This document shows, one piece after another, positions 49,079 to 58,154 of a stretch of 64,000 bases of DNA (within the stretch, counting starts at the first letter, position 1; every line of letters starts with the position of its first letter). The notes beneath the pieces were generated by a model, which saw only the letters and a program-made list of their open reading frames with translations, did no database searches and was not told the DNA's origin. A program made the translations under genes and the position numbers. Source of the stretch: Thiemannella venezuelensis (GTDB lineage Bacteria > Actinomycetota > Actinomycetes > Streptosporangiales > Streptosporangiaceae); contig NZ_JACHJJ010000018.1 in assembly GCF_014203605.1 (NCBI RefSeq), positions 62,001 through 126,000 of the forward strand, read 5' to 3'.

Positions 49079-50043
49079 GCCTGCTCGAAGCCAGGGACCT
49101 GCACGTGGAGTTCGCCTCGCGCGGGCGGCGGGCCAGGGCCGTGGACGGCGTCGACCTCACCGTCGGCGAAGGCGAGATCGTCGCGCTGGTGGGCGAGTCC
49201 GGCTGCGGCAAGACCACGCTGGCGCGCACCCTGCTCGGCCTGGAACGGCCCGCCTCGGGCACCGTCCGGTACGGCGGGGCGCCCCTGGCCTACTCCACCC
49301 GGGCGCTCAAGGCCTACCGCCGCGAGGTCCAGCTCGTGCCGCAGGACCCGACCGGATCCCTCAACCCGCGGCACACCGTCTACGAGGCGGTGGCCGAGGG
49401 GCCGCGCATCCACGGTCTGCCCGGCGAGCGGGAGCGGGTGGCCTCGGCGCTGTCGCGGGCCGGGCTCCGCCCGCCGGAGCGCTTCTTCCCGCTGTACCCG
49501 CACGAGCTCTCCGGAGGGCAGCGGCAGCGCGTGGTCATCGCCGGGGCGCTCGCCCTGGACCCCGGTGTCCTGGTCGCCGACGAGCCCGTCGCCTCCCTGG
49601 ACGCCTCCGTCCGCGGCGAGATCCTCGCCCTGCTGCTGCGCCTCCGCGCCGAGCTGGGCCTGTCCGCGCTGGTCGTCACCCACGACCTCGGCCTGGCCTG
49701 GAACATCGCCGACCGCGTCGCGGTGATGTACCTCGGCAGGATCGTCGAGTCGGGGCCGGTCGAGCAGGTGCTGAGCGCGCCCTCCCACCCCTACACCCAG
49801 GCGCTGCTCTCGGTGCTCCCGGAGTCGCCGGCGCCCGTCGTGCTGGGCGGCGAGCCTCCGGACCCGACCCGCATCCCCGGGGGCTGCCGCTTCCACCCCC
49901 GCTGCCAGGTCCTGGCCGGCGGGCTGGCGGCCGGGGCCGGGGTCGACGGGCGGTGCCGCTCCCAGCCGCCGGCCATCCTGCCCGCCGCGGCGGGCTCCCG
50001 GGTCGCCTGCCACTTCGCCGAGGCGAGCCGGGCCCCGGCCTGA
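49075..50043 (+). CDS. Peptide ABC transporter ATP-binding protein, DppF-like
   Basis: ATG 49075 overlaps the previous stop (ATGA), giving 322 residues. Motifs: Walker A GESGCGKTT, Q-loop LVPQDPTGSLNPRHTV, signature LSGGQRQRV, Walker B VLVADEPVASLDA and VVTHDLGLAWN. The C-terminal domain (RIPGGCRFHPRCQVLAGG) resembles the peptide-importer extension but keeps fewer cysteines than its partner. It closes the five-gene importer operon; two hairpins follow. Confidence 0.93.
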   Translation: MSLLEARDLHVEFASRGRRARAVDGVDLTVGEGEIVALVGESGCGKTTLARTLLGLERPASGTVRYGGAPLAYSTRALKAYRREVQLVPQDPTGSLNPRHTVYEAVAEGPRIHGLPGERERVASALSRAGLRPPERFFPLYPHELSGGQRQRVVIAGALALDPGVLVADEPVASLDASVRGEILALLLRLRAELGLSALVVTHDLGLAWNIADRVAVMYLGRIVESGPVEQVLSAPSHPYTQALLSVLPESPAPVVLGGEPPDPTRIPGGCRFHPRCQVLAGGLAAGAGVDGRCRSQPPAILPAAAGSRVACHFAEASRAPA

Positions 50044-50047
50044 GCCC

Positions 50048-50073
50048 GCCCGGCCGGCGAAGGCCGGCCGGGC
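50048..50073. terminator. Hairpin immediately after the importer operon
   Basis: GCCCGGCCGGC (50048-50058) pairs perfectly with 50063-50073 across the loop GAAG. It starts 5 bases after the last ATPase stop. Confidence 0.8.
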
Positions 50074-50076
50074 GCC

Positions 50077-50112
50077 CCGGGGCCGGATTCCTGGAGGGGG
50101 ATCCGGCCCCGG
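50077..50112. terminator. Second hairpin between convergent genes
   Basis: CCGGGGCCGGAT (50077-50088) pairs perfectly with ATCCGGCCCCGG (50101-50112). Placed between convergent operon ends, it may terminate the DUF2252 gene as well. Confidence 0.75.
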
Positions 50113-50125
50113 ACCCGGTGCGGGC

Positions 50126-51424
50126 TCAGAGGCCGGGCAGGCGGCCGTTGCGGAACAGGTCGACGAAGAGCTGGTGGTCGGCCCTGGCCTGGGCGCCGTA
50201 GACGTGGGCGAAGCCGACGAGCATGCTCGTGAAGCCCTCCTCGTCGCCGCCGATCACCCTGACGATCGCGTCCTCGGTGGAGAAGTCGACCAGGTCGTGG
50301 CTGGACTCGTCGTCGGCCACCGAGTGCATGCGGGCCACCGCCGTACCCAGGTCGCGGATCACGCAGGCGAGGTCCTCGCGCTCGTTGACGTCGCTCCAGT
50401 CGAGGTCGGCGGAGTACGGCGAGATCTCGGCGACGAGCTGGCCGGCGCCGTTCAGCGCGGTGTAGCCCAGCCACGGGTCGGCGTAGGCCTGCAGGGCGCG
50501 CTGGGACTCGGCGGTGCGGTGGCCCTGGTGCCTGAAGTAGCCGTGCACCTTCTCGTCGGTGATGTGCCGGGCGACCGCCGGGACCTGGGCCTGCTTCATG
50601 TAGAGGATGACGTCGTTCTCCAGCGCCTCGGTGTGCCCCTCCAGCAGCAGGTTGTAGGAGGGCAGCCCGGCCGAGCCGATGCCGACGCCCTTGCGCAGCG
50701 CGACGTCCTTGATCCGGTGCTCGACCTCGGAGACCGACGGGAGCGTGGTCAGGTAGTCCTGGAAGGCCGCCTCGACCGCCTGCCGCGTCTCCTCGTCGAC
50801 CGGGTACCGGCCCTCCATGACGGCGAAGCGCCTGTCGTAGTTCTCGACCGTGGTCTCCAGGTCGAGAAGGGCGACCCGGGTGTTGAGCCGGGCCCGCTGG
50901 AGCACCTGGTGGAGCACGCCGCTGGTGGTCTTCAGGGTCAGCGAGCCGATCGCGTCGTCGCCGCCGTGCGCGATGCCGTTCAGCTCGGCGAGGTAGGCGC
51001 GGGCGAACTCGGCGACCAGCTCCGAGATCACCTCGTCCGAGAGCGCCTTGGCGTAGCCGATCAGCGCGACGCTGGCCGCGAACCGCTTCAGGTCCCAGGC
51101 GTAGGGGCCGACGTAGGCCTCGTCGAAGTCGTTGACGTTGAAGACCAGGACGCCGGAGGCGTTCATGTAGGTGCCGAAGTTCTCGGCGTGCAGGTCGCCG
51201 TGGATCCACACCCGGCGGGTCTGCTCGTCCAGGAACGCCTCGTCGGCGAACGCGCCCGTCATGTCCGCGTAGAACAGGCTGGCGCTGCCCCGGTAGAAGG
51301 CGAAGGGGGAGGCGGCCATCTTGCGGAACTTGCGCCGGAAGGCGGGCGGGTCGAGCTTCATGGAGTCGCCGAACTCGGTGACGAGGACGTCGAGGATGTG
51401 GGCCGAGCGCCTGTCGGTGGTCAT
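50126..51424 (-). CDS. DUF2252 family protein
   Basis: ATG 51424 (MTTDRRSAHILDVLV) gives 432 residues. DUF2252 features include FRRKFRKMAASPFAFYRGSA, VWIHGDLHAENFGTY and VFNVNDFDEAYVGPYAWDLKR, which resemble an aminoglycoside-phosphotransferase/kinase catalytic loop (HGDLHxxN and DFD). The family is widespread in actinobacteria with no proven substrate. An apparent 1086-residue frame continuing 5' is an artefact of the following minus-strand genes. No operon partner is evident. Confidence 0.88.
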   Translation of the reverse strand: MTTDRRSAHILDVLVTEFGDSMKLDPPAFRRKFRKMAASPFAFYRGSASLFYADMTGAFADEAFLDEQTRRVWIHGDLHAENFGTYMNASGVLVFNVNDFDEAYVGPYAWDLKRFAASVALIGYAKALSDEVISELVAEFARAYLAELNGIAHGGDDAIGSLTLKTTSGVLHQVLQRARLNTRVALLDLETTVENYDRRFAVMEGRYPVDEETRQAVEAAFQDYLTTLPSVSEVEHRIKDVALRKGVGIGSAGLPSYNLLLEGHTEALENDVILYMKQAQVPAVARHITDEKVHGYFRHQGHRTAESQRALQAYADPWLGYTALNGAGQLVAEISPYSADLDWSDVNEREDLACVIRDLGTAVARMHSVADDESSHDLVDFSTEDAIVRVIGGDEEGFTSMLVGFAHVYGAQARADHQLFVDLFRNGRLPGL

Positions 51425-51585
51425 GGTGCGCACCGTAAACCCGGGAATATATGTTCCGCCAGATGCCGGAGGCTGATTTTGGAACGCGTTAACGACATGT
51501 CGGGGATCCGGGGAATCGGCGGTTGCCCGGCCGGTCGCCGGGGGCACGGACCGCGGGCCGGCCGTGCCCGTGCCGCCGGCGCCGG

Positions 51586-52791
51586 TCAGCGCAGCGAGCC
51601 GCTCGTGCTGCGCGCGCTCCCGTACTCCTTGAGCGTGATCGAGTTCGCCGCCTTGGTGGTCATCCGGTTGAGCAGGACCGACAGGATGCGGGAGGAGAGC
51701 ACCTTGTAGGCCCGGTTCCGGCTCCGGATCTTCTTCTCGGTCGGCGGCGCGATGAACGGGCCCATGCCTGCCGCGACCTTCTGGCACGCCTTCGCGTAGC
51801 CGCGGATGGCCTCCTCGTAGCGGGGGAAGGCCACGCGGTGGTCGCCGCCGGCGTCCGCCAGTTCCCCGGCCAGCACGTAGGAGGAGATCATGGCCATGCC
51901 GGCGCCCATGCCGCCGCAGGTGGCGCCGTACCCGGCGTCCCCGAGCAGGGCCACGCGCCCGGCGGTGCAGCGGTCCATGCGGACCAGGCTGATGGAGTCG
52001 AAGTAGAAGTCGTCCGCCTTCCGCATGCCGTCCAGCAACTGCGCGGTCCGCCAGCCCATCCCCTCGCAGACGGCGGCCACGAGCTCCTTCTGCCGGGCGG
52101 TGTCGCGGTGGTCGTAGTCGAGCGGCTCCGGGGTGGTGAAGACGAACCCCGCGTCGGTACGGCCGTGCACCCCGCCCACCGAGGCGCTCCTTCCCGGCTC
52201 GTTGTAGAGCAGCGTGCCCGGCCCGGTGCCGGGGTCCCCGTCCATGGTGAAGATCGCGACGTAGTAGCCGGACGGGTGGACGAACTCCCCCTCGGGGCCG
52301 AAGGCGAGTCTGCGCACGTTGGAGTGCAGGCCGTCGGCGCCGATCACCAGGTCGAAGGTCCGGCGGGCGCCGCTGTCGAAGACGACGTCCACCCCTCCGG
52401 CGGTCTCGGTCATGGAGGCGATGGAGTCGCCGAAGACGTACTCGGCGTCGTCCCGGGTCCGCTCGTAGAGCAGACGGCTCAGGTCGCCGCGGAGGATCTC
52501 CACCTCGCCGCCGGTGAACTCCGGCGGCAGGCTCGCCAGCGGCGTGCCGGCGCCGTCGACGACGGTCAGCGGGCCCGGGGCGGTCCGCAGCCGGCGGATG
52601 TCCTCCAGCACGCCCATGCGCCGGAGCATGCCCATGTGCGCCGCTCCCCGGAAGTCGACCGCCTGGCCGCCCTCGCGCAGCGCCGGGGCCCGCTCGACCA
52701 CCGTGACGGCGAAGCCGTACCGGTGCAGCCAGTGCGCGAGTGCGGGCCCGGCGATGCTCGCGCCGGAGATGAGGATGCTCTTGTTCTGCAT
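51586..52791 (-). CDS. FAD-dependent aromatic-hydroxylase-type monooxygenase
   Basis: ATG 52791 (MQNKSILISGASIAGPALAHWL) follows AGGGAG. The 401-residue protein has the FAD Rossmann motif GASIAGPALAHWLHRYGF, the DG-type second motif (VIGADGLHSNVRRLAFG) and the GD motif LLGDAGYGATCGGMGAGMAM of the PHBH/TetX class. Such enzymes hydroxylate aromatics or inactivate antibiotics such as tetracyclines and rifamycins. The substrate is unknown. It is monocistronic on the minus strand and no adjacent regulator is obvious. Confidence 0.9.
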   Translation of the reverse strand: MQNKSILISGASIAGPALAHWLHRYGFAVTVVERAPALREGGQAVDFRGAAHMGMLRRMGVLEDIRRLRTAPGPLTVVDGAGTPLASLPPEFTGGEVEILRGDLSRLLYERTRDDAEYVFGDSIASMTETAGGVDVVFDSGARRTFDLVIGADGLHSNVRRLAFGPEGEFVHPSGYYVAIFTMDGDPGTGPGTLLYNEPGRSASVGGVHGRTDAGFVFTTPEPLDYDHRDTARQKELVAAVCEGMGWRTAQLLDGMRKADDFYFDSISLVRMDRCTAGRVALLGDAGYGATCGGMGAGMAMISSYVLAGELADAGGDHRVAFPRYEEAIRGYAKACQKVAAGMGPFIAPPTEKKIRSRNRAYKVLSSRILSVLLNRMTTKAANSITLKEYGSARSTSGSLR

Positions 52792-52926
52792 GGCGGGCTC
52801 CCTGCCGTGTGGTCGTCGTGACCGAAGCATCGGCGGGAGCGCTGACCGGGCCCTTACCGATCGCTGACGGGAACCTGCGCCGCCGCTCCCGGGCCGGGGC
52901 GCGGCCCCCGAGCGGCCCGCGGGCGC

Positions 52927-53547
52927 CTATGCGGACCGCACCACCAGGCCCATCGCGGTGGCGATCGTGACGGCCTGGGGGACGTCGATCACCGCGTTCT
53001 TCAGCGTGACGTTGAGCGGGTCCACCGCGGTCAGGTCGCTGCCGCGCAGGTCGCAGCCCGTCAGGTCGGCGCTGTGCAGCCACGCGCCGGACAGGTCGAG
53101 GCGCTGGAGCGTGGCGCCCTCGAACCGGGCCCCGGTGAGGTCGGCCTCGCGCATCCGCACGTCGCCGAAGGAGGCGCCGCGCAGACCGGCGCCGGGCAGG
53201 CCGGTGAACGACCAGTCGCCGCCGGAGACCTTCAGCAGGTCGAAGGTGCAGCCGTCGAACATGCTGCCGATGAGCTTGCAGTCGGTGAAGGTGGCGTCGA
53301 AGAACGTGCAGCGGGTGAAGGTGCAGTTCAGGAAGGCGCTCTCGGTGTGCGTGGAGGCGTTGAACCGGACGTTGCGGAAGGTGCACTCGGTGAAGACCGC
53401 GCCGCGGCTCGTCGCCTCGGTCATGTCCACGTCGACGAAGGCGACCCGCTCGTAGGACCGGTCGGCGAGGTCCTCGCTGTCCCAGTCCTCGCCGCTGATC
53501 GTACTGTGGGTCTCGGGTGCGGGCACGCCGTACTTGCGCTCAGCCAT
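52927..53547 (-). CDS. Pentapeptide-repeat protein
   Basis: ATG 53547 (MAERKYGVPAPETHSTISGE) gives 206 residues with A(D/N)Lxx-type pentapeptides in two blocks: AVFTECTFRNVRFNASTHTE and then ADLTGARFEGATLQRLDLSG through CDLRGSDLTAV. Such right-handed quadrilateral helices can mimic DNA (Qnr/MfpA) or act as scaffolds. No evidence links this one to gyrase protection. An earlier in-frame extension of 69 residues is unlikely. Confidence 0.88.
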   Translation of the reverse strand: MAERKYGVPAPETHSTISGEDWDSEDLADRSYERVAFVDVDMTEATSRGAVFTECTFRNVRFNASTHTESAFLNCTFTRCTFFDATFTDCKLIGSMFDGCTFDLLKVSGGDWSFTGLPGAGLRGASFGDVRMREADLTGARFEGATLQRLDLSGAWLHSADLTGCDLRGSDLTAVDPLNVTLKNAVIDVPQAVTIATAMGLVVRSA

Positions 53548-53793
53548 GTGCGGCATCCTGCCACCCGGCGCCGACATTCCCGCTCCGGGCTCCGCCGCTC
53601 CGCGACGGGATACGCAGTGCGGTCCTGTCCGCTGACGGATGTCGGCATTAATGCTGTTATGCCCTCGATTTTGACGTTTTCCGGTGTTAACATCGCCGAT
53701 CGGCGCTGAAGGGGCATCAGACGGCCGGAGATGTCCTGGATTCTCATACAACATTCCGGTTTAGTGCTTTTGAGATTTTTGCGGGGGTTTGAT

Positions 53794-54384
53794 ATGCAGC
53801 AACGCTTGACCGGAATGCTGATCGGCGCGGTTTTCGGGACGGTCTTCGTGGTCGTCAACGCGAACAGCCCGCTGGACGCGACGGCCGGAGCGATCCTGCG
53901 GGGGGCCGCCGTCCTGGGGCTCGCCGGCGTCGTCGTCATGTGGTTCCTCGCCGTCAGGCGGATCAAGACCGGCGCCGTGCGGGCCGCCGGGCCGGACACG
54001 ACCGGGCCGGGCGCGGCGGGACGCTTCTTCGGTCTGCGCTACGCGTTCATCGTCGCCGCCGAGGCCGTCCTGCTCTTCGGCGGGATCGCGGTGCTCCGCG
54101 TCTGGGAGCGGCCCGAGCAGACCAACGTCGCCTGGATCGCGTTCGTCGTCGGCGTGCACTTCGTCGCCCTGGCGCCGGTCTGGGGACAGCGCAGCATCCT
54201 CGTAGTCGGCGTGGTCCTCGCCCTGCTCGGCACGGCCGGGCTCATCATGGCGGCGACCTCCGCCGTCGCCTGGGTGCCCTTCGTCAGCGGCGTGCTGTCC
54301 GGAGCGGTGCTCCTCGCCGGATCGCTCACCTTCGCCCGGCAGGAGCTCGCCGCCCCGGCCGCGCAGGACCGGACCGCTTCCTGA
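53794..54384 (+). CDS. Six-helix integral membrane protein of unknown function
   Basis: ATG 53794 (MQQRLTGMLIGAVFGTVFVV) is preferred; ATG 53731 would add 21 residues. The 196-residue protein has about six hydrophobic helices (LIGAVFGTVFVVVNA, GLAGVVVMWFLAV, YAFIVAAEAVLLFGGIAVL, WIAFVVGVHFVALAPVW, ILVVGVVLALLGTAGLIMA, FVSGVLSGAVLLAGSL). No catalytic motif was recognised. The 246-bp upstream region is AT-rich with GCATTAATGC near 53646. Confidence 0.7.
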   Translation: MQQRLTGMLIGAVFGTVFVVVNANSPLDATAGAILRGAAVLGLAGVVVMWFLAVRRIKTGAVRAAGPDTTGPGAAGRFFGLRYAFIVAAEAVLLFGGIAVLRVWERPEQTNVAWIAFVVGVHFVALAPVWGQRSILVVGVVLALLGTAGLIMAATSAVAWVPFVSGVLSGAVLLAGSLTFARQELAAPAAQDRTAS

Positions 54385-54423
54385 CGGCGGCCTCCGCCGG
54401 GACCCCGCCCGTGGGGGAGGGTC

Positions 54424-54987
54424 TCATCCTCCGTCGGCGGGGACGGTGAAGAGCCGGACGTGCAGCGGCCGCGCGCCGGCGGGCGCGTCCTCCGCCCGGC
54501 GCGCGTATCTCTTCAGCAGCGCCATGTACGCCTCGTAGAACTCCTCGAACTCCTCCCCGGTCAGCCGGACCGTGGAGCGCGACATCCTGATCCAGCCGGG
54601 GTCGCGCAGGTAGGCCTCGGGGAGGCGCTCGAACAGCTCGCGGTCCTCCTCGAAGCGGACCCGGTGGAACGCGGCGAGCGCGGGGCGGTCCTCCGGGGCG
54701 AGCCGGTCGGGAGCGGGAAGCCGGAGGTCCCGGGTCCCCTCGACCCGGCGCCACCAGCGCTCCCGGCCCGCCGAGCGCTCCGGGACCTCCTCGACGAACC
54801 CGTACTTCTCCAGCTGGCGCAGGTGGTAGCTGGTCGTGCCGGTCTTGGCGCCGAGCAGCTCGCCCAGGGTCGTCGAGGTCGCGGGGCCGTGCAGGCTGAG
54901 ATGGCGCAGCATGAGCCGCCGCATGGGGTGGGTCAGCGCCTTGAGCCTGGCCGGGTCGTCGAGGGTGAACGGCTCCTCATCCTTCAT
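54424..54987 (-). CDS. ArsR-family (DUF2087-like) winged-helix regulator
   Basis: ATG 54987 (MKDEEPFTLDDPARLKALTH) gives 187 residues with an ArsR-type winged helix (HPMRRLMLRHLSLHGPATST then AKTGTTSYHLRQLEKYGFVEE). No Shine-Dalgarno sequence precedes it, so it may be leaderless. The C-terminal half resembles the effector part of helix-turn-helix regulators paired with membrane or hydrolase genes. It is divergent from a secreted hydrolase and shares a 78-bp intergenic region with two copies of TCTGCAGA, the probable operators. Confidence 0.85.
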   Translation of the reverse strand: MKDEEPFTLDDPARLKALTHPMRRLMLRHLSLHGPATSTTLGELLGAKTGTTSYHLRQLEKYGFVEEVPERSAGRERWWRRVEGTRDLRLPAPDRLAPEDRPALAAFHRVRFEEDRELFERLPEAYLRDPGWIRMSRSTVRLTGEEFEEFYEAYMALLKRYARRAEDAPAGARPLHVRLFTVPADGG

Positions 54988-55016
54988 GAGGAGGAGTCTA
55001 GTTCCACAGAAGGATA

Positions 55017-55052
55017 TCTGCAGACATCTGTTTGCCGAGAACTCTCTGCAGA
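55017..55052. promoter_or_regulatory. Two TCTGCAGA palindromes in the ArsR/hydrolase intergenic region
   Basis: TCTGCAGA occurs at 55017-55024 and 55045-55052, 28 bp apart, both followed by C. They lie between the divergent starts at 54987 and 55066, where an ArsR dimer pair could repress both promoters. Confidence 0.6.
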
Positions 55053-55065
55053 CTACATTCGGCAT

Positions 55066-56547
55066 ATGAGACGAACCCTCCCGGCGGCGACCGCCGCCCT
55101 CTGCCTCCTCCTCGCCGCTCCGGCGGCCGCGGCCACCGCCTCTCCGCCCGCCGCGCCGCCGTCCGGCACGCGGTCGTCCCCTGCGGCCCCCTCCGCCGCG
55201 TCCCCGCCCGCCGTGCCGGCCGACCTGACCGCCACCGAGGTGAGCTTCCGCGGAGACGGAGGGCGGACCATGCACGGAACGGTGCTGGCCCCCGCGGCCC
55301 CGGCGCCCGCGCGTCCGGGTCTCGTCCTGGTGCACGGCGCCGGCGACGCCACCCCGCGGACGAAGCTGATGGGCGAGGCCGTCGCGTTCGCCCGCGAAGG
55401 CGTCGCCGTACTCGTCTACGACAAGCGGTCCGAGGGGTACTCGCGCTTCCGGCGCTCCTACGCGCAGCTCGCCGGCGACGCACTCGGTGCCGTGGCCGCG
55501 CTGCGCGCCCGGCCGGGTGTCGACCCGGCGAAGGTCGGCCTCTGGGGGCTCAGCGAGGGAGGCTGGGTGGCCCCGCTGGCCGCGTCCCGGTCGAGGGACG
55601 TCGCCTTCGTCGTGATCGTGGGCGCCAACGGGATGACCCCGCTGCGGCAGCAGGCCTGGGCCGTGACGTCAGGACTGCGCAGGGCCGGGGTGTCGGGCTC
55701 GGTGGTCGACCGGACCGAGCCCACCCTCTACCGGGCGATCGCCGACGGCGGCCTGTTCCCCGAGCCCCACCACGACCCCGGGCCGGTCCTCGCCGGGGTG
55801 GACCAGCCGGTGCTCGCCGTCTGGGGCACCCACGACCTGCTGACCCCGCCGCGGGAGAACCCGCCGCTGATCGCCGGAGCGCTGGAGAAGGGCGGCAACC
55901 GGAACTACACCTTCCGGTTCTTCCCCGGCGCCGACCACGCCGCCCACCAGACCCCCGACGGAGGCGTCACCCGGCTGCCCGGGCTCACCCCCGGCTACGC
56001 CGAGCTGGTCGGTTCCTGGATCGGGGAGGTCACGGCGGGCAGGCCGCCCACCGCGCAGGTGTCGGGGCCCGAGCCCGTGCAAATCGCGCAGAGCACGCCG
56101 GTGGACCCGCCGGCCTGGTGGGAGTCGGCGCCGGTGCAGGTCGCCGCACTGGCGCTGTTCCTGGTCGCGTTCACCGCCTACCCGGTGACCGCGCTGGTGC
56201 GGCGCCTGCGCGGCCGCTCACGGGCTCCGGTGTCCAGGGCCGCCGGGCTGCTCAGCGCGGGCGGGCTCACGGTGGTGCTCGGCGGCTTCTCCTACCTGTT
56301 CCACCTGACGCTGACCAGCGTCAAGCTGGCCGCCCCCGGCCCCCTGCTGGCGGGGCGCCCGCTGCCCTGGCTGGCGCTCCAGCTCCTCGCGGCGGCCTGC
56401 GTGATCGCGACGGCCCGCACCGCGCTGGCCTGGCGGCGCGCCCCCGGCCCCACTCCGCGCGGCGAGAGGGTACGGCTCGGCCTCCTGCTCACCGGCGGGG
56501 CGGTCTTCCTCCCGTGGGCCGTCTACTGGGGCCTGCTCCTGCCGTGA
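55066..56547 (+). CDS. Membrane-anchored secreted alpha/beta hydrolase
   Basis: ATG 55066 starts a 493-residue protein. The signal peptide (LPAATAALCLLLAAPAAAA) leads to a Pro/Ala linker and a hydrolase domain: GLVLVHGAGDATPR, VLVYDKRSEGYS, nucleophile elbow GLWGLSEGGWVAPLAA and a likely His in FFPGADHAAHQTPDGG. The last 150 residues contain four hydrophobic helices (ALALFLVAFTAYPVTALV and others), so the catalytic domain is outside and tethered. It is divergent from, and probably repressed by, the ArsR-type regulator. Substrate unknown. Confidence 0.85.
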   Translation: MRRTLPAATAALCLLLAAPAAAATASPPAAPPSGTRSSPAAPSAASPPAVPADLTATEVSFRGDGGRTMHGTVLAPAAPAPARPGLVLVHGAGDATPRTKLMGEAVAFAREGVAVLVYDKRSEGYSRFRRSYAQLAGDALGAVAALRARPGVDPAKVGLWGLSEGGWVAPLAASRSRDVAFVVIVGANGMTPLRQQAWAVTSGLRRAGVSGSVVDRTEPTLYRAIADGGLFPEPHHDPGPVLAGVDQPVLAVWGTHDLLTPPRENPPLIAGALEKGGNRNYTFRFFPGADHAAHQTPDGGVTRLPGLTPGYAELVGSWIGEVTAGRPPTAQVSGPEPVQIAQSTPVDPPAWWESAPVQVAALALFLVAFTAYPVTALVRRLRGRSRAPVSRAAGLLSAGGLTVVLGGFSYLFHLTLTSVKLAAPGPLLAGRPLPWLALQLLAAACVIATARTALAWRRAPGPTPRGERVRLGLLLTGGAVFLPWAVYWGLLLP

Positions 56548-56554
56548 CGGCCGA

Positions 56555-57337
56555 TCAGTGGAGCAGGTCCTCCAGCCGGGCCGCGACCTCGCGGTAGCGG
56601 GTCACCGGGACGAGGTGGACCCCGTCGAAGGCCCCGGACTCCCTGATCCTCAGCACCTGCTCGCAGACGGCCTCGACCCCGGCGCTCCGGTCGGCGGACA
56701 CCCGCCGCACCAGCTCCTCGGGGATGTCGATGTCCGGGATCGCCGCGGCCAGGCGGCGGGCGTGGTTCTCACTGGCGATGACCATCACCCCGGCGTAGAC
56801 CGGCACGTCCACCGGGTTGGCCTCCCGCCACCGCAGCAGCGCCTCCAGGGAGAAGCCGACCTGGAGGAACATGAAGTCCGCCTCCCGCTTCCACGCGGGC
56901 AGCGGGCGCAGCCCGGCCGCCGTCCCGGCGCGGAAGGGCCGGACCCCGGCGAACGCGGGATCCTGCGAGGCGGCGCGGACTTCCTCGATCATCGAGCGGA
57001 CGTTCAGCTCGCTTGTCCGCCCGCCCGCCGTGGGCTTGTCGCCGTAGACGAACAGGAACTGGTCGACCCCGTACGCGGCCGCGGTGAGCAGGTCCCGGCG
57101 GAACCCCAGCAGGTTGCGGTCGCGGGAGTTGAGGCAGGCGATGCTCCGCCCGCCCATGGCCTCGACCTCGTGGGCGACCGCGACGCTGGAGACCGTGGCG
57201 CGGCCGATGTGGTTGTCGGGGATCAGGAAGGCGTCGGCGACCTTGCCGAGCGTGCCGATCTGGTGCCGGACGTGTTTCAGGTCGGGCCGGGTCGGCGGCT
57301 CGACCTCGCAGATGACCTCGAACCGGTGGCTGCTCAT
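56555..57337 (-). CDS. Methylenetetrahydrofolate reductase-like protein
   Basis: The 260-residue TIM-barrel protein matches the MTHFR superfamily: FEVICEVEPPTRPDLKHV, DAFLIPDNHIGRATVSSVAVA, FVYGDKPTAGG and a C-terminal RYREVAARLEDLL. Compared with MetF (about 290-300 residues) it is shorter, and the catalytic Glu environment differs (EVEPP in place of SFEFFPPK). It may reduce methylene-THF with a different electron donor, as proposed for short actinobacterial homologues, or act on another folate. It stands alone. Confidence 0.75.
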   Translation of the reverse strand: MSSHRFEVICEVEPPTRPDLKHVRHQIGTLGKVADAFLIPDNHIGRATVSSVAVAHEVEAMGGRSIACLNSRDRNLLGFRRDLLTAAAYGVDQFLFVYGDKPTAGGRTSELNVRSMIEEVRAASQDPAFAGVRPFRAGTAAGLRPLPAWKREADFMFLQVGFSLEALLRWREANPVDVPVYAGVMVIASENHARRLAAAIPDIDIPEELVRRVSADRSAGVEAVCEQVLRIRESGAFDGVHLVPVTRYREVAARLEDLLH

Positions 57338-57417
57338 GGGATCAACCTAGGGAAACCGCCGGAGATCGGCCAGCCGGACCCACCTGCTGAGACGGAGAGG
57401 CGGCGGTCCGGGGAGAC

Positions 57418-58011
57418 TCACCGGACGCGGTAGCGGAGGTGGGTGACGCCGGTGCCCTCGACGACTGAGACCGGTCCCTCCAGCACGACCGGGGCGTTTC
57501 CCAGCTGCTCGAAGAAGGGGGTCCCGCCGCCGAGCAGGACGGGGACGAGCTCGATCCAGATCTCGTCGAGCAGGCCCGCGTCCAGGCACTGCCGGGCGAT
57601 GGTGCCGCCGTTGACCCCGACCGCCCGGTCGCCGGCGATGGCCTTGGCCCGCTCGACCGCGCTCTCGATGCCGTCGGTGACGAAGGTGAAGGGCGCGTCC
57701 TCGCGCGGCCAGCCCTCCGGCACATTGTGGGTGACCACGACCACGGGCCGGTCCATCGGGTGGGTGCCGCCCCAGCCGCCGGTCTGGTCGAACAGCTTGC
57801 GCCCGACGACCAGCGCCCCGGTGTCCTCGAAGAGGCTGCGGACGTGCTCGGCGCTCACCGCGGAGGGGTGGAACGTCATCTCCGGGTTCGCGGTCTGCAC
57901 GGCCGTGTCGCCGTTGCCGTACCACGCGAACAGATGCTCGAACCCCGTCTCTCCCGGTCCGGAGATGAAGCCGTCCAGCGACATGCTCGCCGCGGTGTAC
58001 ACCTTGCTCAT
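57418..58011 (-). CDS. RibD C-terminal/dihydrofolate reductase-like oxidoreductase
   Basis: ATG 58011 follows AGGAG. The 197-residue protein starts MSKVYTAASMSLDGFISGPG and has VVGRKLFDQTGGWGGTHPMD, VVTHNVPEGWP and GVNGGTIARQCLDAGLLDEIW, the pattern of the RibD_C/DHFR-like family. Members bind NADPH; many are stand-alone proteins with unknown substrates. The 143 bp between this gene and the ABC-three-component operon upstream hold no obvious site. Confidence 0.85.
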   Translation of the reverse strand: MSKVYTAASMSLDGFISGPGETGFEHLFAWYGNGDTAVQTANPEMTFHPSAVSAEHVRSLFEDTGALVVGRKLFDQTGGWGGTHPMDRPVVVVTHNVPEGWPREDAPFTFVTDGIESAVERAKAIAGDRAVGVNGGTIARQCLDAGLLDEIWIELVPVLLGGGTPFFEQLGNAPVVLEGPVSVVEGTGVTHLRYRVR

Positions 58012-58154
58012 CAAGCTGCTCCTGTGATTTCGGCGCCTGCCCGGCAGGCTCTCCCGCATGGTCGCTTTTCGGTGCTGGTGAGTACGTCGTGCGGAGAAGG
58101 CGTAGAACCCGAACCGGGTACGGCCTCCGCCGGATTCGAGACGGCCTGCGGCTG

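Noticed and set aside
51425-53386. Long 5' extension of the DUF2252 frame
   Set aside because: It runs through the FAD monooxygenase and pentapeptide genes in another frame with no homology.
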